A stretch of 11,970 nucleotides of DNA from Actinomycetes bacterium (lineage in GTDB: Bacteria > Actinomycetota > Acidimicrobiia > Acidimicrobiales > Bog-793): the NCBI GenBank assembly GCA_021785095.1, contig JAJYGM010000580.1, positions 1 through 11,970 of the forward strand, written 5' to 3'. The number at the start of each line of letters is the position of its first letter. Position 1 is the stretch's first letter. Made by a program: the position numbers and the translations under genes. Positions 7,101 through 11,970 of this stretch are shown piece after piece. The notes below the pieces were generated by a model. That model searched no databases. It worked only from the letters and a program-made list of their open reading frames with translations, and had not been told where the DNA came from.

Positions 7101-7649
7101 CTCGAACATCCGTTCACTGTCGACTTGTCGCTCGCGTTCACCTCCTGGCTCCGCCAGTTCGCCGGCGACGCGCCCGGTGTCCACGAACTGGCGGAGCGTG
7201 CGCTGAACCTGGCTCTCGACCAAGGCTTCCAGTTCTGGGTCGGGTGGGCGCGGATCATGCACGGCTGGGCTGAGGCCGTCCTCGGCGACCCCGCCGGCGG
7301 CATCGAAGCGATGCAGGTGGGCCTTCGAGAGTGGCGTGCCGTCGGGTCCGAGCTCGGCACACCGTATTTCCTGTACCTCCTTGCCGAGACCTTCGAGCGG
7401 CAAGGACGGATCGATGAAGCGATGGAAACGCTCGCCGAGGCGGATGCCGTGACCACGCGCACCGGCGAGGGCTGGTGGCTGCCCGAGCTGCATCGGCTGC
7501 GAGGGCTCCTGCTCCATCGCCAGGGCCGTACGGCCGAAGCAGAAGCGCGGTTCCGCTTGGCGGCGCGGCTCGCCAGTGAGCACGGCGCTCTGGCTCTCGA
7601 GCTACGGGCCAGTGCGAGCCTCGCCGGGCACGGCCTCGATTCCGACTAG
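4197..7649 (+). CDS. Multidomain signalling protein: double zinc ribbon, class III nucleotidyl cyclase, STAND/AAA ATPase, TPR-like repeats
   Basis: A cytoplasmic protein of 1150 aa with a GTG start. Residues 3-47 form two CxxC...CxxC zinc ribbons (C3, C6, C17, C20; C30, C33, C44, C47). Residues about 50-145 are an Ala/Pro-rich linker. The class III cyclase domain (about 147-340) shows metal-binding D156 (FSDLVGST) and D200 (YLGDGILAYFG), with transition-state N282 and R286 (PNVAARLQ). Q196 sits where canonical adenylyl cyclases carry Lys. From 353 an AAA_16/STAND module follows, with Walker A GEAGIGKS (382-389) and Walker B LLVVED (506-511). Residues about 720-1140 are Ala/Leu-rich helical repeats that look TPR-like. 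It resembles cyclase-ATPase fusions such as M. tuberculosis Rv0386, but no C-terminal LuxR-type helix-turn-helix is visible. An 8-residue duplication lies in the cyclase domain. It probably makes cAMP in response to a signal sensed by the ATPase/TPR part; the ligand is unknown. Confidence 0.9.
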   Translation: MDCSSCGRANPLDATFCGGCGRPLATSRACAACGRQNDVTNTFCYGCGSPLGLDEPDPRADRLSRDAGAQAASPQTMRAAPPQEDAHRYVADGGRHEAARIEERERGQPAQPAAAPRDGADAIPAAPAAPGAVSEPFDADAGAAGQRRYLTVLFSDLVGSTRLSEELDPEDMRDLVLAYQTATTSAIEADLGFVAQYLGDGILAYFGYPEAHEDDARQAVRAGLAIAEVAASLRARFGRPDIAVRVGIHSGEVVITDLGGRRRQRPDVVADVPNIAVGDVPNVAARLQSLAEPGEVLISAATAALVRGWFGLEDRGPVLLKGVSRPLTVYRVEAPTGAESRIDATISSGLTPLVGRDEEMRLLTSTWEAVHHGRGRVVALSGEAGIGKSRLVRELENLVGHEASMRVRLQCSPHRGSSALFPLIEHLNRVIGEHGRPAERLDRLEKQLRDADLPLASAGPLIAELLGIPFAHRWEATVESAERKKRRTLDAIHSWLLAGSEHAPVLLVVEDLHWIDPTTLELLAPYFGPEPIDRVLAIVTHRSDYVLPWPDRPHAIRLALDRLSAEDVMAIVEIVARDTPLPESVKEQISLRTDGVPLFAEEITHAVLESGEVEEGGSDWLSGNLPDHLVPSTVRESLMARIDRLGSARSLAQLMATVGREVGEDFLRALVPDEQLEEQLASIVSTDLVRRRRAGRQTSYVFKHWLVRDVAYESLLRSDRQRYHERIAETLIRDFPEQAHAQPEVVAHHLVAAGQPVRAIDYLQRAGEAAARRSANLEAIAHFRRAVDLLQGEPPSHERDERELGLLIAVGAPLTACKGYSAPEVEQTYSRAGELCRAVGGESPHLFRALYGTWRVHLLRADYAKAVHYSGELEKMAQPGDPTQQAATHRAIGSTLLYLGRIPTARSHLERVIAAGSADNGTAWLEELQDVVDPWVTCQAYDSWALWLQGEQEGADRAAERAISMAANLEHPFTVDLSLAFTSWLRQFAGDAPGVHELAERALNLALDQGFQFWVGWARIMHGWAEAVLGDPAGGIEAMQVGLREWRAVGSELGTPYFLYLLAETFERQGRIDEAMETLAEADAVTTRTGEGWWLPELHRLRGLLLHRQGRTAEAEARFRLAARLASEHGALALELRASASLAGHGLDSD
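5001..5048 (+). repeat. 24-bp in-frame tandem duplication inside the cyclase domain
   Basis: Two adjacent 24-nt units at 5001-5024 and 5025-5048 agree at 20 of 24 positions. They encode VADVPNIA (269-276) and VGDVPNVA (277-284). The second copy supplies N282 of the active-site PNxAAR motif; the first is an extra PN-containing copy just before it. The four differences suggest the duplication is not very recent. Confidence 0.75.
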
Positions 7650-8638
7650 GGCCCGTCGCTCCACTCGAAGGCCGGGCCTGCGACGTGCTCGCCGTCGCCG
7701 TAGGGCATCTGCATGAGGGCAAGGGCTTCGTACTCCAGTTGCTTCATCGTCGGGACCGTCTCGATGAGCGCTGACGGCGTGCCGCTGAAGGCGGCATCGA
7801 GCTGCTGGAGCAGGCTCGTGTAGGTGCGATTGCAGACCTCGGTCAGCTCGCGTTGCGAGCTCCCGACGGGATAGTCCCGCGCCTTCGGGTTCGGGTGCAT
7901 CGGGCTCACGCAGTCGTAGTCGACGTAGAGATATGGCCCGCTCGGCCCGGTGTCATAGGTGTCACCGTCCACGTACATGCGACCGCGCCAGAGCTCGTCG
8001 AAGGCGAAGTAGTGGGCGACCTCTCTCGACGGGCTGTTCTCCCAGACATCGACGAGCATGCCTTCGCCCTGGCAGCGAGCGGTCTCGATCGCTTGTTGGG
8101 CGCTCTCGAGCCCCTCGACGCGGATCGCGTCGCCGCCACCGCCGTAGAAGTACGTCCCCGGCAGCACCTGCCACGCGGGGTCGCCTTTCCAGACCGACGG
8201 GTCGCTCGCGAACTGCGTGAGTCCATCGGCGACGGCGGCATAGAACTGGCCGATCGTCCGGTAGTCGTCGGCCTCGGGCGGAGCGCAGATCGCCTCGGGC
8301 TGCTCGATCCTGCGGAAGCTCTCCAGGGTGTCGCGGCTGAATGGAGCGAGGTCGACGAGGAAGGACTTGTCGCTGTGAGGCAGTGTGGTGGGGTAGTCGC
8401 GGACGACGGCACGCTTGGCGATCTTCGGGTGGTGGCCCAGGGCGTTCATGACGTTCGCCATGAGGGTCATGTGGAGCATCTCCTGCATGACGACCTCGCG
8501 GATGACCACGGCCGCTTCGACGTTGCGTCCCTCGGGGATCGACCAGAGGGCGCACAGATAAGGAGGGATGGTGACGTGCTCGATCTCGATCGCGAGCTGC
8601 AGGTGCTCGATGAGCTGGTCGAGGTTGTCGATCGGCAT
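7646..8638 (-). CDS. Stand-alone ferritin-like protein, iminophenylpyruvate dimer synthase (VioB/RebD-type) domain
   Basis: A 330-aa protein. The N-terminal segment 'LIEHLQLAIEIEHVTIPPYL' and 'VVMQEMLHMTLMANVMNALG' match the ferritin-like domain found in VioB, RebD and StaD and in many uncharacterised stand-alone proteins. Likely metal ligands are E20, the E53/H56 pair (ExxH) and a second ExxH pair, E206/H209 (REVAHYFAF), consistent with an iron four-helix bundle. In RebD/VioB this family couples imine derivatives of amino-acid keto acids, but the substrate here is unknown. No signal peptide is seen. The ATG at 8638 shares one base with the stop codon of the upstream GMC gene (TGATG), so translation is probably coupled. 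The gene is last in a four-gene operon and overlaps the cyclase gene by 4 nt, tail to tail. Family membership is fairly sure; biochemical function is not. Confidence 0.82.
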   Translation of the reverse strand: MPIDNLDQLIEHLQLAIEIEHVTIPPYLCALWSIPEGRNVEAAVVIREVVMQEMLHMTLMANVMNALGHHPKIAKRAVVRDYPTTLPHSDKSFLVDLAPFSRDTLESFRRIEQPEAICAPPEADDYRTIGQFYAAVADGLTQFASDPSVWKGDPAWQVLPGTYFYGGGGDAIRVEGLESAQQAIETARCQGEGMLVDVWENSPSREVAHYFAFDELWRGRMYVDGDTYDTGPSGPYLYVDYDCVSPMHPNPKARDYPVGSSQRELTEVCNRTYTSLLQQLDAAFSGTPSALIETVPTMKQLEYEALALMQMPYGDGEHVAGPAFEWSDGP

Positions 8639-10434
8639 CAGGACGCCTTTCGGCCGAGATCTGCCGTGATCCGGTCGGCTGTCCGGCACGCGAGCGCGGC
8701 GATGGTGAGCGTCGGGTTCGCGGCGGAGGACGTGGGCATCGAGCCGCCACCGGCGACGAAGAGGTTGTCGTGGTCGAAGCTCCGCTGGTCGGGATCGACG
8801 ACTCCTTGGTCGGCGCGGTCCCACATGCGGTGGGTGCCCATCACGTGTCCCGCGCCGTTCCACGAGTACCCTTGGCCGTCGTAGGTGATCCAGGTCGGCG
8901 ACAGCGGGCTGTAGGAAGTCATCTCGATGGCACCGAGCCGGGAGAACGCCTGCGAGCTGAGCTGCCGGGCCGCTTTGAAGCTCTTCAGGACATAGTCGTC
9001 GAGCTGGTAGTGGATGACCGGCCGCGGGTTGCCGAGGGCGTCGGTCCACGCGTTCGAGATCTCGACCCTGTTCGCCGGCGACGGGAGCTGCTCTGTCACG
9101 AAACCGAAGCGGATCTGGCGCGGCACGTCCTCTGCCATCTGCTGGCGCAGCCTCGGCCCGAAGGCTCCCCCCGCGACCGCCTCCTCGAGCTGGAGATACG
9201 GCCCGAAGGCCGGGAAGTCCCAGCCCCAGTTGGCGAGCTCCACCCGAAACGCAGCCCGGTCCTTGCGGAACGCCCCGTCTCTCAGGATCTCGATCCCCGA
9301 GGTCGAGCCGGGGCCCCGGTAGGCGCCGATGTTCTCCCCCATGAGCGCCCAGGTCATGACGAACGGGTGGTCCATCAGGTTGAGCCCGACCTGGCCGCTG
9401 CTGTTGGCAGCGTTCGAGGCGAGCAGGATCTTCGCGTTCTCGATCGCGCTCGTCGCAAGGACGTAGACGTCGGCCGTCACCGTGACGGGCGTGGATCCGG
9501 GACCCGAGCCGTCGTAGGTCTGGTACACGAGCCCTGACACGCGCTTGGCGTCTGACGTGAGGAGCACCTTCGAGACGACGGCCTGGGTGACGAGATCCAT
9601 CCGTTCGGCCGCCGCTGCCGCCAGCGTCTTCAGCGCGTTGTACTTCGCCTGCACCGGGCAGATCGGGATGCAGCTCGCGTTCCCCTCGCAGCGAAGGCCG
9701 CGGTGCGGGTTCCCCACCGCTCCCAGTGGCTCGTATCCGCGTCCGCCGTCGTAGGCCGGGTTGGGCATGGAGTTCCGGCCCTGCGGGGTGCTCGTGACCT
9801 GCAGCGCGCAGGTCGTGCCGTCGAGCGAAATCGTGTACCCGTCCAACTGAGCGGCGAAGACCTGGTCGCTGAAGCTGGGCGGGATGCGGAACATGGGGTA
9901 GACGTAGTCGTCCGGGAACCAGATGCCGAGATAGCGCTGATCCTCTACGTTGGCGGCGATGCCGAGCTCGAGCTCAGCCTGGCGGTAGTAGGGCTCGAGG
10001 TCGTCATAGGAGAGAGGCCAGTCGACCCCTTGGCCGTAGCGGGAGCGGAGCTCGAAATCTGCGGGCACCATTCGCAGGGAGGTGCCGAGCCAGTGCATGG
10101 TGGTGCCACCGCTCGTCTTCGTGTAGTCGCTCCCGAAGGGCATCGGACCTGCCTGCACGAGGTAGTGGTTGGCGTCGACTCCACCCGGCGGGATCTTCGC
10201 GATGTCGAGCACCGACGGCTCTGGTGCGAACGGGCTGTCGGGCCACGGCGAGTTGGGCACCTTCGCGATGGCCGACTGGTGCGTGAGCACGTTGCCCTGG
10301 TAGCCCTCCCAGGTGGCTCCGGTTGCGGCGCCGGCCTCGAGCACGAGCACCGAGACGCCCGCTCTGGTCAAGCGACGGGCGAGGATCGCGCCGACCGGCC
10401 CGGCACCGGCGATCACGACGTCGTAGTCCGTCAT
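8638..10434 (-). CDS. GMC-family FAD dehydrogenase large subunit with C-x5-C-x3-C motif
   Basis: A 598-aa flavoprotein of the glucose-methanol-choline family, closest in look to gluconate/fructose/glucose dehydrogenase large subunits that oxidise alcohol or sugar hydroxyls. The FAD-binding motif is GAGPVG at 10-15, with E33 ending the second strand. 'SGGTTMHW' (H114) matches the flavin-contact loop. C249, C255 and C259 form C-x5-C-x3-C followed by Pro, the spacing described for the [3Fe-4S] cluster of FAD-dependent glucose and fructose dehydrogenases. H530 in 'HVMGTHRM' is the likely catalytic base and N573 in 'NPTLT' its partner. No Tat or Sec signal is visible. It starts inside an ATGA overlap with the small-subunit gene and ends in a TGATG overlap with the ferritin-like gene. 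The substrate cannot be read from the sequence. Confidence 0.9.
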   Translation of the reverse strand: MTDYDVVIAGAGPVGAILARRLTRAGVSVLVLEAGAATGATWEGYQGNVLTHQSAIAKVPNSPWPDSPFAPEPSVLDIAKIPPGGVDANHYLVQAGPMPFGSDYTKTSGGTTMHWLGTSLRMVPADFELRSRYGQGVDWPLSYDDLEPYYRQAELELGIAANVEDQRYLGIWFPDDYVYPMFRIPPSFSDQVFAAQLDGYTISLDGTTCALQVTSTPQGRNSMPNPAYDGGRGYEPLGAVGNPHRGLRCEGNASCIPICPVQAKYNALKTLAAAAAERMDLVTQAVVSKVLLTSDAKRVSGLVYQTYDGSGPGSTPVTVTADVYVLATSAIENAKILLASNAANSSGQVGLNLMDHPFVMTWALMGENIGAYRGPGSTSGIEILRDGAFRKDRAAFRVELANWGWDFPAFGPYLQLEEAVAGGAFGPRLRQQMAEDVPRQIRFGFVTEQLPSPANRVEISNAWTDALGNPRPVIHYQLDDYVLKSFKAARQLSSQAFSRLGAIEMTSYSPLSPTWITYDGQGYSWNGAGHVMGTHRMWDRADQGVVDPDQRSFDHDNLFVAGGGSMPTSSAANPTLTIAALACRTADRITADLGRKAS

Positions 10435-10925
10435 GGGCGAGACGAGCTCGAGGCGACCGGTCCGGTGGGGGGTGCCGGCGACGCCGCCGGCGGTTGTGCC
10501 CAGGAGGCGTATCCCGGTGCTTTGGCCCCAGAGGGATGCGAGCCGATCGCAACCCAGACGAGTCCGGAGCGATATGCGGCGTCAGACACGATGTGGGTGA
10601 TGTCGGAGGGGTTGGCGCCGTAGGCGTCCCGCCAGGCTCGCGGGAGCTGGTCCCACTGCCCGAGGTACCACATCACGATGACGTTGCGAGCAAGGGGACC
10701 GAGATAGGGGTCCTTCATGATCTCGACCTGGATCGCCTGGTTCGGGTCACCGCCCTGCTCGAGGATCCGACCGGCCACACCGAGCAGCTGCCCGGCGGCG
10801 CGCTCGCCTGCGATGGACGTGATCTCGTCGAGGAACGGCTGAGCCTGCCCGCTACCGAGCAGCTCCGTCTCGCTGAACCCCGTCAAGTGGACCGAGAGCT
10901 GGAGGAAGGTCTGAACCGGGTTCAT
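10431..10925 (-). CDS. FAD-SLDH-type dehydrogenase small subunit, without Tat signal
   Basis: A 164-aa protein that resembles the small subunits of membrane-bound sorbitol/gluconate/fructose dehydrogenases. Family-like features are 'FLQLSVHLTGFSETEL' near the N-terminus, 'LARNVIVMWYLGQW' in the middle and 'AKAPGYASWAQPP' near the end. In these enzymes the small subunit assists folding and carries the Tat signal that exports the complex. Here the protein begins MNPVQTFLQLSVHLTG, with no twin-arginine or hydrophobic leader, so the complex is probably cytoplasmic. The ATG at 10925 lies in an ATGA overlap with the upstream gene, and its stop codon lies in an ATGA overlap with the GMC large subunit. 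That pairing strongly supports the assignment despite weak sequence conservation. The Pro/Ser/Ala-rich tail after residue 145 is probably disordered. The alternative is an unrelated small partner of the GMC protein. Confidence 0.72.
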   Translation of the reverse strand: MNPVQTFLQLSVHLTGFSETELLGSGQAQPFLDEITSIAGERAAGQLLGVAGRILEQGGDPNQAIQVEIMKDPYLGPLARNVIVMWYLGQWDQLPRAWRDAYGANPSDITHIVSDAAYRSGLVWVAIGSHPSGAKAPGYASWAQPPAASPAPPTGPVASSSSRP

Positions 10926-11803
10926 GCCGGCACCGCATAGGTGGCGCGGCACTCGGAGGAGACGGGAGCAGACTGGAACGCCTGTGCTGCGACCGGCTGC
11001 GTCTGGCCGATGAGCAGTTGGAGGTCGGCGATGGTGTTCGTCGGGTCGGTCGCGGGGTTGCCGTAGTCGATCGTGATCGGCGGCTGGTTCGCGCTGTCGA
11101 ACCGGTAGCCCTGGAACGGCCCGTAGAAGCTCCACTCGTTGCCCACGAGCCGGCGCACACCACCGGTCTCGAGCACGACGCCGTATTCGACGAGCGGCGA
11201 AGGGTTGTCCTGGACGACGGGCACCGAGCCGAGTTCCACCGACATCGACCAGATGAGGTCCCCCTGCTTGCTTTGATCGTCCTGATAGACGGAGTACTGC
11301 CAGGACGTGACGCTCGGATCGTTCAATGTCGGAGCGGTGTACGTGAAGATCGCCGGGTACTTCGGCTCGCCGAAGAGCTTCTGCCCCGCCTGCACCGCGA
11401 TGGGGTTGTCGCACGGCACGTGCAGGCGCAGACCGCCGATCGACTTCGTCTGGTCCTCGCCGGCGAGGTACTGGTCGAGGGTCATGCGCGGGACCAGTGG
11501 CTCGCGCGCCTTCGGGTAGGTGTAGACGTTGAACTCGACCTCTCGAACAGTGGCGAGATAGGTCCCACCATGGCTCGTGTAGATCTGGAAGTCGACCGAC
11601 GCGAGGCCGAGCCGGCTCCCCCCGATGTCGAACAGGGCTGGCTCGAGAGCCATCTCTCCGTCGAGCACGGGGATGCGCTCCCGGAGGAGGTCGGGCTCCA
11701 CGGGGTAGTAGACCCACAACGACTGCAGCGAGGCGTACCAAAACGGCATCAGGAACCCCTCCGGCAACGGGGGGAACAGCGAGTCGAACGGCGTCTGGCC
11801 CAT
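10922..11803 (-). CDS. Acetoacetate decarboxylase-superfamily-like protein
   Basis: A 293-aa soluble protein, first gene of the operon. 'LWVYYPVEPDLLRERIPV' near residues 29-46, 'TYLATVREVEFNVYTYP' (about 81-97) and 'AVQAGQKLFGEPKYPAIF' (about 135-152) follow the layout of acetoacetate decarboxylases and their relatives. These enzymes use a Schiff-base lysine to decarboxylate beta-keto acids or catalyse aldol-type reactions. K148 in GEPKYP aligns with the catalytic lysine of the (G)FPKK motif, but the following Lys is Tyr here, so pKa tuning and the reaction probably differ. The ATG at 11803 has GGAGAGGGG with a 6-nt spacer upstream. The stop overlaps the next start (ATGA). No signal peptide. 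The superfamily call rests on pattern recognition without an alignment; a DUF2071-like relative is possible. Confidence 0.58.
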   Translation of the reverse strand: MGQTPFDSLFPPLPEGFLMPFWYASLQSLWVYYPVEPDLLRERIPVLDGEMALEPALFDIGGSRLGLASVDFQIYTSHGGTYLATVREVEFNVYTYPKAREPLVPRMTLDQYLAGEDQTKSIGGLRLHVPCDNPIAVQAGQKLFGEPKYPAIFTYTAPTLNDPSVTSWQYSVYQDDQSKQGDLIWSMSVELGSVPVVQDNPSPLVEYGVVLETGGVRRLVGNEWSFYGPFQGYRFDSANQPPITIDYGNPATDPTNTIADLQLLIGQTQPVAAQAFQSAPVSSECRATYAVPA

Positions 11804-11970
11804 CTACAGCCCCTCTCCGAAGGGACGGTTTCCCCTCCTGTCAAGATTGTGCCACAAGCCTTGTCCTGCCGCAGGCGGCGCGAACTCGCCGTCCCAGCCT
11901 GGGCTGACGCACATCACCCTGCAGGCTCGACACGACGGCCGACCTCAACCGCCCGGGTCGCCCCTCGCTG
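11804..11970. promoter_or_regulatory. Upstream region of the four-gene redox operon
   Basis: These 167 nt carry no gene I can support. Three 11-nt palindromes, each with 5-bp arms and a central C, lie here: TTGTGCCACAA (11847-11857), CCTGCCGCAGG (11865-11875) and CCCAGCCTGGG (11893-11903). The first is AT-rich compared with its surroundings and is the best operator candidate. A ribosome-binding site (GGAGAGGGG, minus strand) lies close to the start codon. No convincing -35/-10 pair was found. Palindromes this short also arise by chance in GC-rich DNA. Confidence 0.35.

Noticed and set aside
7853..8884. 343-aa plus-strand open frame opposite the ferritin-like and GMC genes
   Set aside because: Shadow frame with no recognisable domain. 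The minus-strand genes have clear motifs and coupled starts.
8639..9049. Upstream extension of the ferritin-like gene to 9049
   Set aside because: This part is another frame of the GMC gene. Family similarity starts at MPIDNLDQLIEHLQ, and the TGATG overlap marks the start.
10926..11741. Extension of the small-subunit gene to 11741
   Set aside because: It overlaps the ADC-like gene almost completely and is Arg/Pro-rich. The ATGA overlap at 10922-10925 gives the natural start.
11839..11844. TTGACA on the minus strand as a -35 box for the operon
   Set aside because: At 17-nt spacing the -10 position reads TTCGGA, a very poor match, and would place transcription start almost on the start codon.
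11840..11855. Sigma-54-like TGGCAC...TTGA element on the minus strand
   Set aside because: Spacing is one base short, the -12 GC is GA, and sigma-54 is generally absent from actinobacteria.

Overview
This window is GC-rich, tightly packed chromosomal DNA. It most likely comes from an actinobacterium. The reasons are the strong G/C bias at third codon positions, GTG starts, a Ku protein with a basic tail and a SAP/Rho-N-like end next to ligD, an RsbW-like kinase, and a class III cyclase fused to a STAND-type ATPase. The class cannot be settled from sequence alone; Acidimicrobiia or Thermoleophilia are possible. I see no tRNA, rRNA, CRISPR array, insertion sequence or phage gene.

Left part (1-3129). 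A ku gene (148-1260, minus) is followed 26 nt downstream by the first 40 codons of a ligD-like gene that runs off the window (1-121, minus). Together they form a bacterial non-homologous end-joining pair. Divergent from ku is proS (1390-3129, plus), a complete bacterial-type prolyl-tRNA synthetase with its editing domain. The divergent gap holds direct and inverted copies of a short CACGGG-type element.

Middle part (3107-7649). An RsbW-like ATP-binding anti-sigma kinase (minus) overlaps the end of proS by 23 nt. It diverges from a 115-aa conserved hypothetical gene (plus, GTG start). Between the two lies a 41-nt all-purine tract made of two copies of a 19-bp unit. Next is a large 1150-aa signalling protein (double zinc ribbon, class III nucleotidyl cyclase, AAA/STAND ATPase, TPR-like repeats). 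Its cyclase domain carries an 8-residue tandem duplication just before the transition-state Asn/Arg motif.

Right part (7646-11803, all minus). Four genes are chained by 4-, 4- and 1-nt stop/start overlaps. In transcription order they are an acetoacetate-decarboxylase-like protein, an FAD-SLDH-type small subunit without a Tat signal, a GMC flavoprotein dehydrogenase with a C-x5-C-x3-C [3Fe-4S]-type motif, and a stand-alone ferritin-like protein of the VioB/RebD (iminophenylpyruvate dimer synthase) type. No cytochrome c subunit is present. The set looks like a cytoplasmic redox pathway, possibly biosynthetic, on an unknown substrate. It is the best candidate here for an undescribed system. The operon runs tail to tail with the cyclase gene, and both final stop codons come from one CTAG.
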